Below, piece after piece: positions 60,479 to 64,000 of a stretch of 64,000 nt of DNA. Below the pieces are notes generated by a model, which was not told the origin of the DNA, did no database searches, and was given only the letters and a program-made list of their open reading frames with translations. This DNA is from Acidocella aromatica (lineage in GTDB: Bacteria > Pseudomonadota > Alphaproteobacteria > Acetobacterales > Acetobacteraceae): positions 1 to 64,000 of the forward strand of contig NZ_JACHFJ010000004.1 of the NCBI RefSeq assembly GCF_014201825.1, read 5' to 3'. The position numbers and the translations under genes were made by a program. The number at the start of each line of letters is the position of its first letter. Within the stretch, counting starts at the first letter, position 1.

Positions 60479-61227
60479 TGCGCGGGCTCAGCGACCAGAG
60501 CAGCGAAACCGGAAAGACTCAGCCCGCCGGAAACGGGGATGCGTGGAATGGCCAGTGCGTCACTCTCAGGGTGCGCCTGCCCGCCAGCGAAGGCGAACCC
60601 CCATTGATAGCCCGCGCGCTTGGCGGCGGCTTCAAGGCCCGGGTCGTAAATCCCATAGGGCCAAGCCAGCATGGTCACGGAGATGCCGAGCTTCTGCTCC
60701 AGTAGGCTCTTGGAGCGGGTCAACTGCATGTTCACGAAGGCGCTGTAATCGGCCGGGCTGCGCGTCGCCCGCTCCTTGCGGAAATCAGGGTGCCAATAGG
60801 TGTGAGACTGCACATCGACGAGGCCGGATTTCACCATCTCGTCCAGCTGCGCCCAGGTGAGGGCATAGGAGGCGTTGGAGATCGCCGAGGGGTAGATGAA
60901 CAGCGTGACGTGGATATGACGCTGCTGGAGGATGGGATAGAGCTGGGTGAAGACGGATTCATGCCCGTCATCGACCGTGATCGCCACGGCATGAGCAGGA
61001 ATATCGTGCCACTGCACGAGGTTTTGTAACGGAACGATTTTGCAATGATGCGCCGCCAGCCAGTCAAGCTGTTGCTCGAACGCGCTTGTGGTTACGGTTG
61101 TCAGCCCGGATTTTACGGGGTCGAACCGGTGATACACGAGTATGAGAACAGATGGCTCCGCCATGGCGGAGCCGGCAAGGGCGCAGAACAAGCCTGCAAT
61201 AACGGCGCGAAGCCCAAAAAGCGGCAT
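60475..61227 (-). CDS. Polysaccharide deacetylase, exported
   Basis: The 250-residue protein has a signal peptide (FGLRAVIAGLFCALAGSAMAEP) and a NodB-type deacetylase fold: LILVYHRFDPV, AITVDDGHESVFTQLYPIL (Asp-Asp) and the metal-binding HTYWH in DVQSHTYWHPDF, followed by LAWPYGIYD. It is likely periplasmic and removes acetyl groups from an amino sugar polymer. Together with the next gene it resembles PgaB, which has deacetylase and glycoside hydrolase parts in one chain. Confidence 0.85.
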   Translation of the reverse strand: MPLFGLRAVIAGLFCALAGSAMAEPSVLILVYHRFDPVKSGLTTVTTSAFEQQLDWLAAHHCKIVPLQNLVQWHDIPAHAVAITVDDGHESVFTQLYPILQQRHIHVTLFIYPSAISNASYALTWAQLDEMVKSGLVDVQSHTYWHPDFRKERATRSPADYSAFVNMQLTRSKSLLEQKLGISVTMLAWPYGIYDPGLEAAAKRAGYQWGFAFAGGQAHPESDALAIPRIPVSGGLSLSGFAALVAEPAQ

Positions 61228-61415
61228 GAACGGAGCAACCTGATTGCAAGCGAGTTAAACAATTTATAGTCGCAGCGTAGAGGACGGGCCGTTGCGGTGG
61301 CAAGCCCAGTGGGGGCATTGACGCGGATCAACGCCCCTGCCGCACGTCAGGAATATGAATAGGCCGCGACTGAGGCGGGAGATCGTTGACCTTTTTAACT
61401 GAAACGCGGCGCAAA

Positions 61416-62750
61416 ATGATTGAACAAAGCCTGCTGCTGACCGATGCGTATGAGCTGTCGATGTTGGAGGCCTACCGGGCGCACGGCATGGCGGAGATCG
61501 CGGTGTTCGAGCTGTTTTTCCGAAAGCTGCCACCGGAGCGAGGGTTTTTGCTGGCGGCCGGGCTGGAGCAGGCGGTGGAGTTCCTGCAAAATTTGCGGTT
61601 TGGGGCGGAGGAGCTGGACTGGCTCGCCGCCTCCGGCCTGTTCGCGCCGGATTTCGTGGCATCACTGGCTGAATTCCGCTTTACTGGTGATGTCGATGCC
61701 GTGCCGGAGGGGACGGTGGTGTTTGCCGATGAGCCCGTGCTGCGCGTCATCGCCCCGCTGCCGCAGGCGCAGCTGGTGGAAACCAGGCTGCTCAACTTGG
61801 TTCATTTCCAGACCGTGATTGCCACCAAGGCGGCGCGCGTGGTGCTGGCTGCGCCCGGCAAGCAACTGGTGGATTTCGGCCTGCGCCGGGCGCATGGGGC
61901 CGAGGCCGGGCTGCTGGCGGCACGGGCCAGCTACCTTGCCGGGTTCGGCGGCACCGCGACATTGCAGGCCAGCCGGGACTTCGGCATCCCCGCCATAGGC
62001 ACCATGGCGCATTCCTACGTGCAGGCGCATGACGACGAGGCAGCTGCCTTCGAATACTTCGCCCGGGTGCGGCCTAGGGTGCTGACATTGCTGATCGACA
62101 CCTACAACACCGAGCGCGGCGCCCGGATCGTCGCGGCCCTGGCCCCACGCTTGGCGGCGGAGGGCGTCACGGTGGGCGCCGTACGGCTGGATAGTGGCGA
62201 CCTCGCCGCCCATGCCCGCGCCGTGCGCGCCATTCTGGACGATGCCGGGCAGCCCAACATCCGCATTTTCGCCAGCGGCGGGCTGGATGAATACAGCGTG
62301 CAGGCGCTGTGCAACGCTGACGCGCCGATCGAGGGTTTCGGCGTTGGTACCGCACTGACCACGTCCTCGGACGTTCCAGCGCTGGATTGCGCCTACAAGT
62401 TACAGGAATATGCCGGTACGCCCCGGCGCAAGCGCAGCGAGGGCAAGGCGACATGGCCCGGGCGCAAGCAGGTGTATCGGCGTTATGCCCCGGATGGTAC
62501 GATCCTGAGCGACACTGTGGCCCTGCTCGACGAGCTGGTGGCCGGAGAGCCGTTGTTGCAACCCGCGATGCGCGGCGGCCTGCCAGTGCCAAGCCTGACC
62601 GGGCTGGCTGAAGCTCGTACCCGCGCTGCCGCCTCTCTGGCCCAACTGCCCCCGCCGTTACGGCGGCTGGAAAAGGCAGATGTGCCGGTTGAAATCAGTC
62701 CTGGTTTGCGCGCCCTGGCGGCGCGGCTGGACCGGGACAACGCCGCATGA
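61416..62750 (+). CDS. pncB: Nicotinate phosphoribosyltransferase
   Basis: This 444-residue protein joins nicotinate and PRPP in NAD salvage. Family signatures are LLTDAYELSMLEAY, AVFELFFRKLPPERGFLLAAGLEQAVEFLQ, VDFGLRRAHGAEAG, GTMAHSYVQAHDDEAAAFEYF and VGAVRLDSGDLAAHAR. The start at 61416 gives MIEQSLLLTDAY, as expected. The stop overlaps the next start by 4 bases (ATGA). Confidence 0.92.
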   Translation: MIEQSLLLTDAYELSMLEAYRAHGMAEIAVFELFFRKLPPERGFLLAAGLEQAVEFLQNLRFGAEELDWLAASGLFAPDFVASLAEFRFTGDVDAVPEGTVVFADEPVLRVIAPLPQAQLVETRLLNLVHFQTVIATKAARVVLAAPGKQLVDFGLRRAHGAEAGLLAARASYLAGFGGTATLQASRDFGIPAIGTMAHSYVQAHDDEAAAFEYFARVRPRVLTLLIDTYNTERGARIVAALAPRLAAEGVTVGAVRLDSGDLAAHARAVRAILDDAGQPNIRIFASGGLDEYSVQALCNADAPIEGFGVGTALTTSSDVPALDCAYKLQEYAGTPRRKRSEGKATWPGRKQVYRRYAPDGTILSDTVALLDELVAGEPLLQPAMRGGLPVPSLTGLAEARTRAAASLAQLPPPLRRLEKADVPVEISPGLRALAARLDRDNAA

Positions 62751-63820
62751 CGAACAGCCAGGACGAGGTGATCGGGTTTCTTTCCCGCCCGGAAAGCTAC
62801 GGGCTGCATGGCGGCACTGTGGAGAAGATCGAGACCCATTGCTCCATCGTGTTCCTGGCTGGGGAGCGCGCCTATAAGTTGAAACGCATGCTCCGCTATT
62901 CGTCGCTCGACTACACCACGCTGGCGCGGCGCCAAGCCGCCTGTGCGGTTGAGTTGGTCCTCAACCGGCGTACCGCGCCGGCAATCTATCTTGGTGTCAG
63001 CAATATCTGCCGTGCCCCGGATGGCAAGCTCGTGTTTGACGGCCCCGGCCCGGTGCTGGAGCCCCTGGTGGCCATGCGCCGCTTCGCGCAAACCGCGCTG
63101 TTCGACCATTTGCTGGAGCATGGCAGGCTGACGCCCGCGTTGATGCAAGCGCTGGGCCGGGCCATCGCGCGGCTGCATAATGGCGCCGAGCGGACGCCGC
63201 AATTCGGTGGTAGTGCCGCGATGCGGCGTGTGATCGCGGATAATGCGCGCGAACTGGCCCGCGTGGCCAGCGCGTTGGACGGGGCCGATGCCAGCGCGCT
63301 CACCGCCCGCACCGCCGCGGCGCTGGAGGATGTGGCGGAGTTGCTCGACCGGCGACGGGCCGAGGGCAAGGTTCGGCGTGGCCATGGCGATTTGCGGCTG
63401 GCCAATATCTGCCTGTGGGCGGGGGTGCCGACGCCGTTCGACGCCATCGAGTTCAGCGACGAGATCGGCTGTATCGACGTGTTGTACGACCTCGCCTTCC
63501 TATTGATGGACTTGCTCGTGCATGGCTGTGCCGACCTCGCCAATGCCGCGCTTGATGCGTATCTGGATGTGGCGCCGGAAACCGACGGGCTGCGCGCACT
63601 GCCTTTGTTCCTGGCCCTGCGTGCCGGAACCCGCGCCTATGCTCTGGCGGGCAGCGCCACCCGGCAAGCGGATCCGGCCCAGGCCGCGCGCAAGATGGCG
63701 CTGGCGCGGCGGCACATAGCCGCTGGACGGAGCTTTCTTGCACCGCACTGGCGAGGCTTGACGCGGATCAATGCAGAAATGCAGCGGAAAGAGTTTGAGT
63801 CTCCCCGAAGCAAGGGCTGA
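62747..63820 (+). CDS. Aminoglycoside-phosphotransferase-family kinase (APH fold)
   Basis: The 357-residue protein shows the phosphotransferase catalytic loop GHGDLRLANICL and the Mg-binding region PFDAIEFSDEIGCIDVLYDLAFLLMDL. A nearby N-terminal part (HCSIVFLAGERAYKLKRMLRY) supplies the Lys of the nucleotide pocket. Proteins of this group often carry a C-terminal P-loop kinase domain, absent here. Substrate is unknown. It overlaps pncB by 4 bases, so a link to NAD or nucleotide metabolism is possible. Confidence 0.8.
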   Translation: MTNSQDEVIGFLSRPESYGLHGGTVEKIETHCSIVFLAGERAYKLKRMLRYSSLDYTTLARRQAACAVELVLNRRTAPAIYLGVSNICRAPDGKLVFDGPGPVLEPLVAMRRFAQTALFDHLLEHGRLTPALMQALGRAIARLHNGAERTPQFGGSAAMRRVIADNARELARVASALDGADASALTARTAAALEDVAELLDRRRAEGKVRRGHGDLRLANICLWAGVPTPFDAIEFSDEIGCIDVLYDLAFLLMDLLVHGCADLANAALDAYLDVAPETDGLRALPLFLALRAGTRAYALAGSATRQADPAQAARKMALARRHIAAGRSFLAPHWRGLTRINAEMQRKEFESPRSKG

Positions 63821-63827
63821 GAGGATC

Positions 63828-64000
63828 ATGTCCGAGTTTGGCCGTACTCTCCAGGTGCGCCTGCCGCCATTCGAGCGTGAGGGGGCGCTCGGCCTGCCGG
63901 CGGGTACGCCGCGCGGGATCGTGCTCTTCGCCCATGGCAGTGGCAGCAGCCATGGCAGCCCGCGCAACATGTTCGTGGCCGAGGCGCTGCGGAAAGCCGG
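63828..64000 (+). CDS. Alpha/beta hydrolase (dienelactone-hydrolase-like), partial at window end
   Basis: Only the first 57 residues are in the window: MSEFGRTLQVRLPPFEREGALGLP..., then GIVLFAHGSGSSHGSPRNMFVAEALRKAG. The HGSGSSHGSPRN segment is the oxyanion-side loop of the alpha/beta hydrolase group often paired with phosphoribosyltransferases. It starts 7 bases after the kinase stop, with GAGGA ahead of the ATG. Confidence 0.75.
   Translation, partial: MSEFGRTLQVRLPPFEREGALGLPAGTPRGIVLFAHGSGSSHGSPRNMFVAEALRKA

Noticed and set aside
1-64000. CRISPR arrays
   Set aside because: No regularly spaced short direct repeats were seen. The only tandem repeat of note is the 17-bp duplication at 38720.

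Overview
The window is a high-GC proteobacterial chromosome segment, most likely from an alphaproteobacterium. Support for that is the gene content, the codon use, an initiator-tRNA fragment of alphaproteobacterial type and frequent TetR, sigma-54 and LysR control. Genus cannot be fixed from sequence alone. Most of the window is a catabolic district for aromatic compounds and related alcohols or amines. It is punctuated by decayed genes and one insertion sequence.

Layout. 0-3 kb: a truncated thiolase behind a sigma-54-type promoter, divergent from a sigma-54 activator. 3-3.9 kb: an AraC-family remnant and the 3' half of an initiator tRNA, a possible integration scar. 3.9-18 kb: a phenylacetate cluster, with paaABCDE on the minus strand divergent from paaG and paaZ, then an EthD-like protein, two tandem TetR regulators, paaK, paaI, paaJ, a fused hydratase/dehydrogenase and paaY. 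Four good palindromic operator candidates lie in its control regions. 18-21.7 kb: a metal locus with MgtC, a 65-aa membrane protein, a divergent Nramp-type transporter, a 59-aa ORF and a CsoR/RcnR-type repressor. 22-26.1 kb: a glycine-zipper lipoprotein, an inverted decayed copy of part of it, and an IS21-family element inserted in that copy. 26.4-29.7 kb: multicomponent phenol hydroxylase (dmpL, M, N, O) in which dmpM carries two lesions and the reductase gene dmpP is missing. 29.7-31.1 kb: decayed DNA with DnaA boxes and orphan C-terminal tails.

31-43 kb: two minus-strand modules. One has a sigma-54 activator, a Zn alcohol dehydrogenase, a flavin monooxygenase and an alpha/beta hydrolase, with an excellent sigma-54 promoter before the dehydrogenase. 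The other has a Rieske oxygenase, frameshifted by a 17-bp tandem duplication, and a type III glutamine-synthetase-like ligase, with a divergent TetR. A shikimate-dehydrogenase-like gene and a divergent MocR/PNPOx-like pair follow. 44-48 kb: an AraC regulator with benzaldehyde and benzyl-alcohol dehydrogenases. 48-50.4 kb: a CcdA-thioredoxin fusion and tag. 50.4-59.2 kb: a catechol meta-cleavage pathway (dmpQBCEH, an SDR-like protein and a double tautomerase on minus; LysR and dmpF, dmpG on plus). 59.2-64 kb: a polysaccharide deacetylase plus a DUF4015 hydrolase, pncB, an APH-fold kinase and the start of an alpha/beta hydrolase.

Together the genes can convert phenylacetate to acetyl-CoA and succinyl-CoA, benzyl alcohol to benzoate, and catechol to pyruvate and acetyl-CoA. 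Phenol attack looks recently lost.
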